A stretch of DNA of 64,000 nucleotides, from positions 87,763-151,762 of the forward strand of contig JAPUEK010000090.1 in the NCBI GenBank assembly GCA_027492585.1, read 5' to 3'. Positions within the stretch are counted from its first letter, which is position 1. Each line of letters begins with the position of its first letter. The notes beneath the pieces are model-generated. The model saw only the letters and a list, made by a program, of their open reading frames with translations. It was not told where the DNA came from and did not search any database. The DNA comes from Paracoccaceae bacterium (GTDB lineage: Bacteria; Pseudomonadota; Alphaproteobacteria; Rhodobacterales; Rhodobacteraceae). Shown one piece after another: positions 26,821 to 36,068 of the stretch. The translations under genes were made by a program, and so were the position numbers.

Positions 26821-27753
26821 ATGAGCAAAGGGCCGATCACGGCATTGGACTGGATCGCGGCGGATTGGGGGACCTCCAATCTGCGGGTCTGGGCCATGGG
26901 GGCGGAAGGGCCGCTGGCCGAGGCCGGCTCCGGCGACGGCATGGGCAAGCTCGACCGGGCGGGCTTCGAGCCCGCGCTTCTGCGGCTGATCGGGCCGTGG
27001 CTGCCCGCAGGGCGGGTGACGCCGGTGATCGCCTGCGGCATGGTCGGCGCGCGCCAGGGCTGGCAGGAGGCCCCCTATCGCGCCACCCCCTGCCCGCCCG
27101 TTGCCGCCGGAGAACTGGAGGCGGTTGCCACCCATGACCCCCGCATAAGCGTCCATATCGTGCCGGGTCTGATGCAGTCCCGCCCCGCCGATGTAATGCG
27201 CGGCGAGGAGACCCAGATCGCCGGGGCGCTGATGCTGATGCCCGAGTTCGATGGCGTCCTCTGTCTGCCCGGCACCCACTCCAAATGGGCGCGGATCTCG
27301 GCGGGGGAGGTGGTGGGCTTTCAAAGCTGCATGACGGGAGAGCTGTTCGCGCTGCTCTCCACCGCCTCGGTGCTGCGGCACGGCATGGCGGGCGAAGGCT
27401 GGGACGAGACTGCTTTCGACGCAGGGGTGGCCGAGGGGATCGCCCACGCGGACCGGCTGAGCGCGCGGCTCTTTTCCTTGCGGGCCGAGGGGCTGATCGC
27501 CGGGCTTTCCGCCGAAGCGGCTCGGTCGCGGCTTTCGGGGCTGCTGATCGGGGCCGAGCTTGCAGCGACCAAAGGCTATTGGCTCGGTCAGGAGGTGGCG
27601 CTCATCGGCGCCAGTCGTCTGGCCGGAACCTATGCCCGCGCGCTTGCGGCCCAGGGGGTAGGCGCGCGCAGCCTTGACGCCTCCGCCTGCACGCTGGCAG
27701 GACTTGTGGCGGCCCGCGGCGCCCCGGCTTCCGCGCCCAAACGAAGGATCTGA
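26821..27753 (+). CDS. dgoK: 2-dehydro-3-deoxygalactonokinase
   Basis: A 310-residue DgoK-family kinase that phosphorylates 2-keto-3-deoxygalactonate. The ATP-binding phosphate 1 motif is [15 protein letters not shown] near the N-terminus. [13 protein letters not shown] and [12 protein letters not shown] are conserved blocks. I chose ATG 26821 because ATG 26806 lies inside the presumed operator and has no ribosome site. Next in the operon is the cognate aldolase, 1 base downstream. Confidence 0.93.
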   Translation: MSKGPITALDWIAADWGTSNLRVWAMGAEGPLAEAGSGDGMGKLDRAGFEPALLRLIGPWLPAGRVTPVIACGMVGARQGWQEAPYRATPCPPVAAGELEAVATHDPRISVHIVPGLMQSRPADVMRGEETQIAGALMLMPEFDGVLCLPGTHSKWARISAGEVVGFQSCMTGELFALLSTASVLRHGMAGEGWDETAFDAGVAEGIAHADRLSARLFSLRAEGLIAGLSAEAARSRLSGLLIGAELAATKGYWLGQEVALIGASRLAGTYARALAAQGVGARSLDASACTLAGLVAARGAPASAPKRRI

Positions 27754-27754
27754 C

Positions 27755-28375
27755 ATGACCCACCGTCCCCTGATCGCCATCCTGCGCGGCATCACCCCGG
27801 CCGAGGCCCTGCCTGCCGCCGGGGCGCTGATCGCCGCCGGGATCACGCGGATCGAGGTGCCGCTGAACTCTCCCGATCCGCTCGTCTCCATCGGCGCCAT
27901 GGCCAGGGCCTTCGGAGAGGAGGCGGAGATCGGCGCCGGCACCGTCCTGACGCCGGAAGCGGTGCGGGAGGTGGCGGCGGCGGGCGGACAGCTGATCGTC
28001 TCGCCCAATTTCGATGCCGGGGTGATCACCGAGACCAAGGCGCTCGGCCTGCAAAGCTGGCCGGGGGTGATGACCCCGACCGAATGTTTCGGCGCGCTGA
28101 AGGCCGGGGCGGACGGGCTGAAGATCTTCCCCGCCTCCCTGATCGGGCCGGAGGGGGTGAAGGCGATCCGGGCGGTGCTGCCGAAGGGTTGTCAGGTCTA
28201 TGCCGTCGGTGGCGCGGGACCGTCGAATTTCGGACAATGGATCAAGGCCGGGGCGAACGGATTCGGCATCGGCACGGCGCTGTATACGCCGGGGCTGTCG
28301 CTGCCCGAAATCGCCACCCGCGCTGCGGCCATTGTCGCCGCCTATGATGCCGCCGCAGAAGGGACCACCCCATGA
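27755..28375 (+). CDS. dgoA: 2-dehydro-3-deoxy-6-phosphogalactonate aldolase
   Basis: A 206-residue KDPG/KDPGal class I aldolase that splits the phosphorylated keto acid to pyruvate and glyceraldehyde 3-phosphate. Conserved motifs are [29 protein letters not shown] and the Schiff-base Lys in [15 protein letters not shown]. It follows dgoK directly. Its stop overlaps the lactonase start (ATGA). Confidence 0.95.
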   Translation: MTHRPLIAILRGITPAEALPAAGALIAAGITRIEVPLNSPDPLVSIGAMARAFGEEAEIGAGTVLTPEAVREVAAAGGQLIVSPNFDAGVITETKALGLQSWPGVMTPTECFGALKAGADGLKIFPASLIGPEGVKAIRAVLPKGCQVYAVGGAGPSNFGQWIKAGANGFGIGTALYTPGLSLPEIATRAAAIVAAYDAAAEGTTP

Positions 28376-29223
28376 TCTACGACAGCCGCGCCTGCACCCT
28401 TGGCGAAGGCCCGCTCTGGCATCCGCTCCGCAGGCAATTCTTCTGGTTCGACATCCTGAACAACAAGCTCCTGTCCCGGCAGGGGGAGACGCCGCTGGAA
28501 TGGGCCTTTGGCGAGCGGGTCTCGGCGGCCGGATGGGTCGGCGCGGCAGAACTGCTGATCGCCTCGGAAACCGGACTTTACCGCTTCAACCTCGATACGT
28601 CGGCCGTGCAGCCCCTTGCTGCCCTGGAGGCGGACAAGCCCGAGACCCGATCCAACGACGGCCGGGCGGACCCCTTTGGCGGTTTCTGGATCGGCACGAT
28701 GGGCAAGAAGGCGCAGCGCGGTGCGGGGGCGATCTACCGCTTCTACAAGGGAGAGCTGCGGAAGCTCTACCCGAACATCTCGATCCCGAATTCGCTCTGC
28801 TTCGCACCGGATGGCCGCACCGCCTATTTCAGCGACAGCGCAACGCGGCAGACGATGCGGGTGGCTCTGGATGCGGAGGGCTGGCCGCTGGGGCAGCCCG
28901 AGCTGTTCCTCGATCACACCGGCCATGTGCCGGAACCCGACGGGGCGGTGACGGATGCCGAGGGGCGGCTCTGGCTGGCCTTCTGGAACGGCGCGCGGGT
29001 GAATTGCTATGCCCCGGACGGGAACCTTCTGTCTTCCGTCACCGTGGACGCGCCTCAGGCGACCTGCCCGGCCTTCGGCGGCGAGGGGCTGGAGACGCTG
29101 TTCTGCACCTCTGCCTTCGACGGGATGGATGCGGCCCGGCGTGCGGCGCATCCTTCGGCGGGCATGACCTTTGCCTTTGCCGGGATGGGCAGAGGCCGGG
29201 CCGAGGCGCAGGTTCTGCTCTAG
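28372..29223 (+). CDS. SMP-30/gluconolactonase/LRE family sugar lactonase
   Basis: A 283-residue six-bladed propeller lactonase. Metal-site motifs are LGEGPLWHP (Glu near residue 13), [25 protein letters not shown] and [11 protein letters not shown]. In context it probably opens galactono- or arabinono-lactone to feed the dehydratase step. The dehydratase, sugar dehydrogenase and transporter are not in this cluster, so the pathway is only partly encoded here. Confidence 0.9.
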   Translation: MIYDSRACTLGEGPLWHPLRRQFFWFDILNNKLLSRQGETPLEWAFGERVSAAGWVGAAELLIASETGLYRFNLDTSAVQPLAALEADKPETRSNDGRADPFGGFWIGTMGKKAQRGAGAIYRFYKGELRKLYPNISIPNSLCFAPDGRTAYFSDSATRQTMRVALDAEGWPLGQPELFLDHTGHVPEPDGAVTDAEGRLWLAFWNGARVNCYAPDGNLLSSVTVDAPQATCPAFGGEGLETLFCTSAFDGMDAARRAAHPSAGMTFAFAGMGRGRAEAQVLL

Positions 29224-29260
29224 AACCACTGCACATTCAGACCGGGGGCGCCACCCTCCG

Positions 29261-29361
29261 CCCTTCATCTTCTGTCGGAAATATCCTGCGGGATCTGTCG
29301 CCGGTTCCGCGATCGGTTCAAGGGACCGGAGGCATGGCGGAGAGGTGCAAAACCCCTCCGG
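29261..29361 (-). repeat. GGATATTT intergenic element, copy 8 (long form)
   Basis: Long double-hairpin form on the minus strand: CGGAGGGGTTTTGCACC..., a diverged second hairpin, then CCCGCAGGATATTT (octamer 29279-29286) and CCGACAGAAGATGAAGGG. It is about 120 bases 3' of paaK in the same orientation. The second hairpin is less perfect than in copies 5 and 13. Confidence 0.7.
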
Positions 29362-29483
29362 GGCCGCAGCGGGGCGCAGCCGCTCCGCATGTCAAAACCC
29401 AGGGCTTCCCGACCAGCCTCCGCAAACGGGATGCGCCAAATGGCGCTTCCCTCGCTGAGGGACAGCCGCCTCTCAAGCCCCCG

Positions 29484-30800
29484 CTACCCCTTCGGGCGGT
29501 TGTCCACGATCCGCACCGCCTTGCCTTGCGAGCGCGGCACGTCGCCGGGGTTGCCGACCCGCGCCTCCACCGTGATGCCGAGCATCTGCTTGACCCGTTT
29601 TTGCAGCTGCTGCCCCAGCCGCGTCCGCGCCTCCGTATCGGCAGGTTCGGCGGTTTCCACGGCCACGACCATCGCATCGAGCCGCCCTTCGCGCCGCAGC
29701 TCCAACTGGAAATGCAGCGCAAGGCCGGGAAGCGCGAGGATCTGCTCCTCGATCTGGCTCGGGAAGACATTGACCCCGCGCAGGATGATCATGTCGTCGC
29801 AGCGGCCCATGACCTTTTCGATCCGCCGCATCGACCGGGCCGTGCCGGGCAGGAGCCGGGTCAGATCGCGGGTGCGGTAGCGCAGGATCGGCAGCGCCTC
29901 CTTGGTGAGCGAGGTCAGGACCAGCTCGCCCACCTGCCCGTCGGGAAGGATCTCGCCCGTCTCCGGGTCCACCACTTCGGCGAGGAAGTGATCCTCCCAC
30001 AGGGTCAGCCCGTCCTTCGTCTCCACACATTCCACCGCGACACCGGGGCCGATCACCTCCGACAGGCCGTAGGAATCGAGCGCATGGATGTCGAAGGCGC
30101 TCTCGATCTCGGCCCGCATGGCATTGGTCCAGGGCTCCCCGCCGAACACGCCGACCTTCAGCGGCGAAAGCCGCGGATCGCGGCCCTGCGCGCGGTATTC
30201 GTCCAGGATCGACAGCATGTAGGACGGGGTGCAGGCCATGGTCTGCGCGCCGAAATCCTCGATCAGATTGACCTGCCGATGGGTCATCCCGCCCGAAACC
30301 GGAACCACCGTGCAGCCGAGCCGCTCCGCCCCGTAATGGAAACCGAGGCCCCCGGTGAAAAGCCCGTAGCCATAGGCCACATGCACCACATCCCCCGGTC
30401 GGGTCCCGCAGGCGCGCAGCGACCGCGCCATCAGGTCGGACCAGGTGTCGAGATCGCGGGCGGTATAGCCCACCACCGTCGGCTTGCCTGTGGACCCGGA
30501 GGAGGCATGGAGCCGCAGCACCTTCTCTCTCGGGACCGCGAGCAGGCCGAAGGGATAATTCGCCCGCAGATCGGCCTTGGTGGTAAAGGGCAGATGGCGC
30601 AGATCGGCGAGGCTTCTGAGGTCGCCCGGCTGAAAGCCGATGGCATCGAGCGCCGCGCGATAATGGGGAACATTGGCATAGGCATGGGCGACCGTGGCGC
30701 GCAGGCGCTGAAGCTGGAGCGCCTCTATCTCGTCGCGCGAGGCGATCTCGATCGGATCAAGCGTGTCACGGGGGGGTGTCAGGTCGCGCATAAGGATCAT
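29484..30800 (-). CDS. paaK: Phenylacetate-CoA ligase
   Basis: A 438-residue adenylate-forming enzyme that activates phenylacetate to phenylacetyl-CoA. The nucleotide loop SSGSTGKPTVVGYT, HVAYGYGLFTGGLGFHYG, YGLSEVIGPGVA and the C-terminal region with ILRGVNVFPSQIEEQIL are diagnostic. A thioesterase of the PaaI type precedes it by 92 bases, but the paaABCDE epoxidase genes are absent here. It may therefore serve another aryl acid, such as 2-aminobenzoate or hydroxyphenylacetate. Confidence 0.94.
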   Translation of the reverse strand: MILMRDLTPPRDTLDPIEIASRDEIEALQLQRLRATVAHAYANVPHYRAALDAIGFQPGDLRSLADLRHLPFTTKADLRANYPFGLLAVPREKVLRLHASSGSTGKPTVVGYTARDLDTWSDLMARSLRACGTRPGDVVHVAYGYGLFTGGLGFHYGAERLGCTVVPVSGGMTHRQVNLIEDFGAQTMACTPSYMLSILDEYRAQGRDPRLSPLKVGVFGGEPWTNAMRAEIESAFDIHALDSYGLSEVIGPGVAVECVETKDGLTLWEDHFLAEVVDPETGEILPDGQVGELVLTSLTKEALPILRYRTRDLTRLLPGTARSMRRIEKVMGRCDDMIILRGVNVFPSQIEEQILALPGLALHFQLELRREGRLDAMVVAVETAEPADTEARTRLGQQLQKRVKQMLGITVEARVGNPGDVPRSQGKAVRIVDNRPKG

Positions 30801-30892
30801 GAATCACACTCGGGCCGGTCATGGCAGCAAAACAGGGGTTCTGCCGTTTAGGCCCCGGAATTCTGGCATTGTAATGGCGCAGATGTGAACTG

Positions 30893-31330
30893 TCAGCCTC
30901 TGGGAAGCAGAAAGCGGGCCTGCGCCCGCATCAGGGCAACCTGACGGCCCTCCGACGCAACAACGGTCACATCGTAAAGCGCGCTGCGCCCGTGACGGCC
31001 GGCAAGCACCGCGCGCGCCACAAGCTCCTCCCCCGCCCGTGCCGGAGACAGGAAGTTGATCGTGGCGCTCTGGGTGAGGGCGGTCACCGTCTCTCCGTCC
31101 GCACCGCCGGAAAGGGCCGCAAACCCCATGGCCGTATCGGCCAGGGTGAAGATCACGCCACCATGGCAAAGCCCGTGGATGTTGCCATGCGCGGCCCCGA
31201 CGCTCAGCGCCAGTTCCGATTCCCCGCCGCGCGCCCGCAGCAGCCGGATGCCGAGGGCCAGAGGGGCGGGGTCGTTCTGCCAGAGGGAAAGGATCTCCGG
31301 CGGGGTGTCGGGTCGGGGAAAGGCGCTCAT
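30893..31330 (-). CDS. paaI: PaaI-type hydroxyphenylacetyl-CoA thioesterase
   Basis: A 145-residue hotdog thioesterase. The catalytic segment AHGNIHGLCHGGVIFTLADTAMGFA contains the conserved His-Gly-Gly and Asp. It releases dead-end ring-hydroxylated CoA esters in phenylacetate catabolism. ATG 31330 (MSAFPRPDTP) is the natural start. It is upstream of and co-directional with paaK. Confidence 0.9.
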   Translation of the reverse strand: MSAFPRPDTPPEILSLWQNDPAPLALGIRLLRARGGESELALSVGAAHGNIHGLCHGGVIFTLADTAMGFAALSGGADGETVTALTQSATINFLSPARAGEELVARAVLAGRHGRSALYDVTVVASEGRQVALMRAQARFLLPRG

Positions 31331-31374
31331 GGAGCCATCCTTCCCCGCCCGGACCGGAGGGTCAAGCCAGTCAC

Positions 31375-32406
31375 TCACACTGCGAGGATCTCGCGCACCA
31401 TGGGGATGACCAGTTCCCCGTAAAGCCGGATGCACTCCAGAAGCTGCCCATGCGGCATCGGTCCGGTCGCATATTTCATGTCGAAGCGCTGCACGCCCAG
31501 ATCCTTCACCGCCGCGGCGATCTTGCGGGCCACGGTCTCCGGCGAGCCGACATAGAGCGAGCCATGCTCCACCTCGTCGATGAACCGCTCCTTGGTGACC
31601 GGCGGCCAGCCGCGCTCGCGGCCGAGACGGCCGAACATGGTCTGGTAATGCGGCCAGAGCGCTTCGCGCGCCTCTTCATCGGTGGCGGCGACGAAGCCGG
31701 GGGAATGGATGCCGATCGGGCGGACCGGGCGCTTCAGCTCGGCGCAGGCGCGCTGATAGAGATCGACATAGGGCGCAAACCGGCGCGGATCGCCGCCGAT
31801 GATGGCCAGCATCAGTTGCAGGTCCTGCCGGACGACACGCACCACCGATTCCGGGCTGCCGCCGACCCCGACCCAGACGCCCATCCCTTCGGCCCCGAGC
31901 GGCGGATAGACCACCTGATCCTTCAGGCCGCTGCGGGTCTGGCCGCTCCAGGTCACTTTCGGCTCCCGCGCGAGTTTGGCGAAGAGGTCGAGCTTTTCCT
32001 CGAACAGCACATCGTAATCCTCAAGCGCATAGCCGAAGAGCGGATAGCTTTCGGTGAAGCTGCCCCGGCCGAGGATCACCTCCGCCCGGCCGCTCGAAAT
32101 GGCATTGAGCGTCGAGAACCGCTGGAACACCCGCACCGGATCGTCCGAGGACAGAACGGTGACGGCGGTGCCGAGCTTGATGCGCGAGGTCTGCCCGGCG
32201 ATGGCGCCCAGCAGGATCTCGGGGGAGGAGATGGCGAAATCGGGACGGTGATGCTCGCCAAGGCCGATGAAATCGACCCCGACCGCATCGGCCAGCACCG
32301 CCTCGGCCACCACATCGCGCAGGACCGCATCCATGGGTTTCGGCTGGCCATCGGCGCCGAGCGTCACATCGCCAAAGGTATCAAGACCAAGTTCGATCAC
32401 GGGCAT
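31375..32406 (-). CDS. LLM class flavin-dependent oxidoreductase
   Basis: A 343-residue bacterial luciferase-like monooxygenase. Typical segments are VDFIGLGEHHRPDFAISSPEILLGAIAGQTSRIKLGTAV, GRAEVILGRGSFTESYPLFG, VGVGGSPESVVR and YVGSPETVARKI. It uses reduced flavin; the substrate is unknown. The gap to paaI is about 45 bases, so it may be co-transcribed with the aryl-CoA genes. Confidence 0.9.
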   Translation of the reverse strand: MPVIELGLDTFGDVTLGADGQPKPMDAVLRDVVAEAVLADAVGVDFIGLGEHHRPDFAISSPEILLGAIAGQTSRIKLGTAVTVLSSDDPVRVFQRFSTLNAISSGRAEVILGRGSFTESYPLFGYALEDYDVLFEEKLDLFAKLAREPKVTWSGQTRSGLKDQVVYPPLGAEGMGVWVGVGGSPESVVRVVRQDLQLMLAIIGGDPRRFAPYVDLYQRACAELKRPVRPIGIHSPGFVAATDEEAREALWPHYQTMFGRLGRERGWPPVTKERFIDEVEHGSLYVGSPETVARKIAAAVKDLGVQRFDMKYATGPMPHGQLLECIRLYGELVIPMVREILAV

Positions 32407-32534
32407 GAGCTGTCCTTCCGTTCCAACAAGGCCAGAACATAGGGGCAAGCCCCGGCGCCGGAAAGGCAGCGTGGTCGCACAGCGCCCCTGCGCCCGTGCA
32501 GAGCCTGCCGGGCTTGCGCCTGCGGAAGGGGTGG

Positions 32535-32570
32535 AAGCCTCCGGCGGGGATATTTGAGCCAATGTGAAAG
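32535..32570 (+). repeat. GGATATTT intergenic element, copy 9
   Basis: GCCTCCGGCGGGGATATTTG (octamer 32548-32555), then AGCCAATGTGAAAGGG. It faces copy 10 head-on; the shared tail forms GAAAGGGCTTTC. It is between divergent genes, not at a gene 3' end. Confidence 0.7.
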
Positions 32571-32611
32571 GGCTTTCTTCTCTTTCCAAATATCCCCCGC
32601 GGAGCGTCCGG
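32571..32611 (-). repeat. GGATATTT intergenic element, copy 10
   Basis: Minus-strand copy: CTCCGCGGGGGATATTTGG (octamer 32588-32595), then AAAGAGAAGAAAGCC. It is immediately adjacent to copy 9, in opposite orientation. Confidence 0.7.
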
Positions 32612-32708
32612 CCTTGCAGCCAGCGGAGCAGGACAGGATCTGGCCGTGCTTGCAGGGCGCGGCGTTTCGCGGTTTCCTGCGGGGGTCCCGTTTTGAAAGG
32701 CTCCGATC

Positions 32709-34379
32709 ATGCCCGACCCCGAGTTCCTGCGCGCCGCCCCGTTCCATCTTGACGATGCCGGCATCGTCTGGGTGGAGCAAACGCTCGCCGGGCTTTCGGA
32801 GGAGGAGAGGGCGGGTCAGCTTTTCGTCCATATCTCCATGGGGCGCGACGAGGGGGAACTGGAGCGGCTGGCGCGGCTGCACCCGGCGGGGATCACCCGC
32901 TTCTTCACCCCCGATTTCGACTATGAGGCGGGGTTCATGGATGCGGCACGGGCGCAGGCGCGGGTGCCGCTGCTGGTCAGTGCAGATCTTGAGGGCTCGC
33001 GGATGAGCCTCGGTTTCGGAACCGAGGTGCCGAACCCCCTCGCCCTTGCCGCCATCGACGATGTGCAGGCCAGTCGCAGCATCGCGCGGATCATGGCGGA
33101 GGAGGCGCGGGCGGTCGGGATCAACTGGTCCTTCACCCCGGTTCTCGACATCAACGCCGCCTTCCGCTCGCCCATCGTCGCCACCCGCGGCTTCGGCTCC
33201 GACATGGGCCGGATCGCGCGCCATGCGCTGAGCCAGATCGAGGTCTTTCAGGCCCATGGCATCGCGGCCACGGTGAAGCACTGGCCGGGCGAGGGCCATG
33301 ACGACCGCGACCAGCATCTCGTCACCACGATCAATCCCCTGAGCCTTGAAGACTGGGAGGCGAGCCATGGCGCGCTTTACCGCGCCGCCATCGGGGCCGG
33401 GGTGCTGTCGGTCATGTCGGCGCATATCGCCTTTCCGGCCTTCGTCCGTACGCTCGATCCCGGGGCGGGGCTGGAGGCGTTCCGCCCGGCCTCAGTCAGC
33501 CGGCTACTGAACGAGGATCTCCTGCGCGGCAGGCTCGGCTTCAACGGGCTGATCGTGTCGGATGCGACGCCGATGGCAGGCTTCGGCGCCTGGGGGCCGC
33601 GGGCGGAGATGCTGCCGCAGGTGATCGAGAACGGCTGCGACCTGATCCTCTTCTCCCCCGATCCGGAGGCGGATCTGGCGCTGATCCGCGCGGCGATCGC
33701 CGATGGCCGGATTTCGGCGGCACGGCTGGAGACGGCGCTCCTGCGTGTGCTGGGTCTGAAGGCGGCGCTCGGGTTGCATCGGGCGGCGCCGGTGCCGATG
33801 GCCGAGAGCCGGGCGCAGATCGGCAAGGCGGCGGATCGCGCCGAGGCGCGCGCCATCACCGCCCGCGCGCCGACGCTGGTGAAGGATGTGAAGGGGCTTT
33901 TGCCGCTGTCGCCCGTGAAGCACCGGCGGGTGCTGATCGCTTCGGGCGGGATCGTGCAGCCCTTCTTTGCCGAGCCGCTCCCTTTCTCCCTGCCCGAGAG
34001 GCTGCGGGCGGAGGGGTTCGAGGTCACGATGCTGGCGCCGGGGATCACCCCGGACCCGGCGGAGTTCGACCTGATGCTCTATCTTTTCGGCGAGGAGACC
34101 TTGCTGACGCGGGGGCGGATCTTCCTCGACTGGGCGAAGATCGCCGGGAACTTCAACGCGGCGATGGAACGCTACTGGCATGAGATGCCGGTGGCGCTGA
34201 TCTCCTTCGGCTATCCCTATTACCTTTACGACGCGCCCCGGATGCCCTGTGTCATCAACGCCTATGCGACAATGGAGACCATGCAGGAGGCGGTGGTGGA
34301 GTGCCTGCTGGGCCGGGCGCCATGGAACTCCGTCAGCCCGGTCGATGCCTTCTGCGGGCTGGAGGATGCGCGCTACTGA
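32709..34379 (+). CDS. Glycoside hydrolase family 3 protein, NagZ-like with extra C-terminal domain
   Basis: A 556-residue protein. Residues 1 to about 340 form a GH3 TIM barrel related to beta-N-acetylhexosaminidase. The signature KHWPGEGHDDRDQHLVT (about residue 190) corresponds to the NagZ motif KH(F/I)PGHG-x4-DSH: the second His is Glu here, while the Asp-x-His acid/base pair is kept. SDATPMAGFG carries the nucleophile Asp. Residues 370-556 form a second alpha/beta domain, as in two-domain NagZ/YbbD. No signal peptide is seen. A role in muropeptide recycling is plausible. Confidence 0.85.
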   Translation: MPDPEFLRAAPFHLDDAGIVWVEQTLAGLSEEERAGQLFVHISMGRDEGELERLARLHPAGITRFFTPDFDYEAGFMDAARAQARVPLLVSADLEGSRMSLGFGTEVPNPLALAAIDDVQASRSIARIMAEEARAVGINWSFTPVLDINAAFRSPIVATRGFGSDMGRIARHALSQIEVFQAHGIAATVKHWPGEGHDDRDQHLVTTINPLSLEDWEASHGALYRAAIGAGVLSVMSAHIAFPAFVRTLDPGAGLEAFRPASVSRLLNEDLLRGRLGFNGLIVSDATPMAGFGAWGPRAEMLPQVIENGCDLILFSPDPEADLALIRAAIADGRISAARLETALLRVLGLKAALGLHRAAPVPMAESRAQIGKAADRAEARAITARAPTLVKDVKGLLPLSPVKHRRVLIASGGIVQPFFAEPLPFSLPERLRAEGFEVTMLAPGITPDPAEFDLMLYLFGEETLLTRGRIFLDWAKIAGNFNAAMERYWHEMPVALISFGYPYYLYDAPRMPCVINAYATMETMQEAVVECLLGRAPWNSVSPVDAFCGLEDARY

Positions 34380-34855
34380 TCGCCGGATGCGGCTGTCGGG
34401 GCGGAGAGGTTCAGTTTCTGCAGCCCTTCAAGAAGGTCGAGAAGGGTTTCGAGCCTCTCGCGCCCGAAGTCGCGTTCCAGCCGCGCGAAGATCGCCGCAC
34501 TTTCGCGGCTGTGATCGCGGATGAGCCGTTCGCCTTCCGGGGTGATGGCAGCGATGGCCTTGCGGCGGTCTTCGGGGTCGCTCTGCCGGGTGATCAGGCC
34601 CTCTTCCTCCATGGCGCGGATGATGCGGGTGAGGCTCGGCAGCAGGAGGCAGGCGTCCTTGGCAACAAGGGTCAGCTCCGAAGGCCCGCGTTCCTGAAGG
34701 ACACGCAGCACCCGCCATTTCTGCTCGTTGATGCCGGAGGTGGCCAGCATCTCGCGGATCGGGGCCATGACGGTTTCTCGGGCGCGCAGAAGTGCGATCG
34801 GCAGGGAGCGTTCGGTGCGGCGCAGGGGGGGGCTGGGGCGGGCTTCCTCGGTCAT
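34373..34855 (-). CDS. hpaR: MarR family regulator, HpaR-like
   Basis: A 160-residue winged-helix repressor. RRTERSLPIALLRARETVMAPIREMLATSGINEQKWRVLRVL is the N-terminal signature of HpaR, the homoprotocatechuate-degradation regulator. LTRIIRAMEEEGLITRQSDPEDRRKAIAAITPEG is the recognition helix and wing. No hpa genes lie next to it, so the regulon is elsewhere or different. Its end overlaps the GH3 stop by 7 bases (convergent). Confidence 0.85.
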   Translation of the reverse strand: MTEEARPSPPLRRTERSLPIALLRARETVMAPIREMLATSGINEQKWRVLRVLQERGPSELTLVAKDACLLLPSLTRIIRAMEEEGLITRQSDPEDRRKAIAAITPEGERLIRDHSRESAAIFARLERDFGRERLETLLDLLEGLQKLNLSAPTAASGDQ

Positions 34856-34923
34856 GGTGTTACATGCCCGGTTTCGGGGGATGGCTCAAGTCCTGCCGCC
34901 TGTCGCCGGGCGGAAAAGCCGGG

Positions 34924-34960
34924 TGCCTCCGGCGGGGATATTTGAGAAGAGAAGAAAGGG
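34924..34960 (+). repeat. GGATATTT intergenic element, copy 11
   Basis: TGCCTCCGGCGGGGATATTT (octamer 34936-34943), then GAGAAGAGAAGAAAGGG. Its tail ends 6 bases before the stop of the FAD oxidoreductase gene, but on the opposite strand to it. Confidence 0.7.
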
Positions 34961-34965
34961 CGGGG

Positions 34966-36006
34966 TCAGAGACGGAAGCCCTCGGGGATGGTGTCGCGGC
35001 CTTCGAGGATCAGATCGACGAGGGTGGCGGCGAGTTTCGGCGCCATGCCGAAGCCGATCTTGAAACCGCCATTGGCGACGAAGGTGCCGGGGCGGCCGGG
35101 CCAGGGACCGACGAGCGGCGCGCGGCTTCTGGCGCGCGGACGCAGGCCGGCCCAACGGGCGGTGACGGGCGCCTCCGCAAGGACGGGAAGGGCGGCAATG
35201 GCGCGGGCGTGGAGCGCGTCGAGCTGGTCATCGACCGCTTGGGCGTCCTGCCACTGGTATTCGGAGGTGGAGCCGATGGCCACGGTGCCGTCGGCATGGG
35301 GGATGATGTGCAACCCCTCGGTGAAAAGCTGGGGCAGGTCCTCGGCGGGGAAGGCGAGGGACAGGGCCTGGCCCTTGACGCCATCCCCGATCTTGCGGCC
35401 GAGATCCCGGCTCAGCGCCTCCAGCCCTGCCGTTCCGGTGGCCCAGACCACCGGACTGTCTGCCGGGTCTTCCGTCTCCTCCCGGCCGAGGAGGACTTCG
35501 CCGCCTTTCGCCCGGATCGCTTCGCTCAGGGCGGCGAGCGCCATGCGGGGGTGGAGCCGCGCGCTCAGCGTGTCATGGACGAGCCAGCCCGAGGGAGAGG
35601 CGGGTTCCCAGGGCGAAGCGCCCGAAGGGATCACCCGCCATTCCGCCCGGCCCTGCCAGAGGGTCTCCGCCCCCTCCGCCCGCTGTCGGGCGAGCGCCAC
35701 GGCTTCGGCATCGGCGAGGGGTTGCAGCCGGCCGAGCCGCGCATAGCCCGAGGAGAGGCCCGAGGCCGCCTCCACCCCGCGCCACCAGTCTTCGGCCATG
35801 AGAAGGCTGTCGAGCTGGAAGGCCTTCTTGGGGTTCCACCCCTCCGGCACATGGGGGGACAGCGCGCCGACGAGACCGCCGCTGGCCCCGGCGCCGATGC
35901 GCTCCCATTCGATCAGACGGACACGGGCGCCGCGCCGCGCCGCCTCCCAGGCCACGCCGAGGCCGGTCACGCCACCGCCTCTGACCGTCAGATCGACCCT
36001 TGCCAT
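34966..36006 (-). CDS. FAD-dependent oxidoreductase (DAO family), candidate MnmC oxidase half
   Basis: A 346-residue D-amino-acid-oxidase-fold protein. The FAD dinucleotide site is RGGGVTGLGVAWEAARRGARV, followed by RIGAGASGGLVGALSPHVPE. The C-terminus has GLRPRARSRAPLVG and FVANGGFKIGFGMAP. In E. coli the FAD half of MnmC has a comparable GASGN-x-GALYP segment. The divergent neighbour is mnmD, the other half of MnmC. An oxidase acting on cmnm5s2U34 of tRNA is therefore inferred; a generic glycine-oxidase-like enzyme is the alternative. Confidence 0.8.
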   Translation of the reverse strand: MARVDLTVRGGGVTGLGVAWEAARRGARVRLIEWERIGAGASGGLVGALSPHVPEGWNPKKAFQLDSLLMAEDWWRGVEAASGLSSGYARLGRLQPLADAEAVALARQRAEGAETLWQGRAEWRVIPSGASPWEPASPSGWLVHDTLSARLHPRMALAALSEAIRAKGGEVLLGREETEDPADSPVVWATGTAGLEALSRDLGRKIGDGVKGQALSLAFPAEDLPQLFTEGLHIIPHADGTVAIGSTSEYQWQDAQAVDDQLDALHARAIAALPVLAEAPVTARWAGLRPRARSRAPLVGPWPGRPGTFVANGGFKIGFGMAPKLAATLVDLILEGRDTIPEGFRL

Positions 36007-36068
36007 TCCCCACGCCCTTGCCCATGGTCCGCCCCGGTCGGGGGCGCTCGGCGACGGGGATACTGCAA

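Larger units (their letters stand above)
32407..32708 (+). other. Divergent intergenic region with two GGATATTT elements
   Basis: 302 bases between the divergent LLM and GH3 genes. It holds two GGATATTT elements facing each other (32535-32570 and 32571-32611). No other gene or RNA is apparent. The GH3 promoter must lie between 32612 and 32708. Confidence 0.5.
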
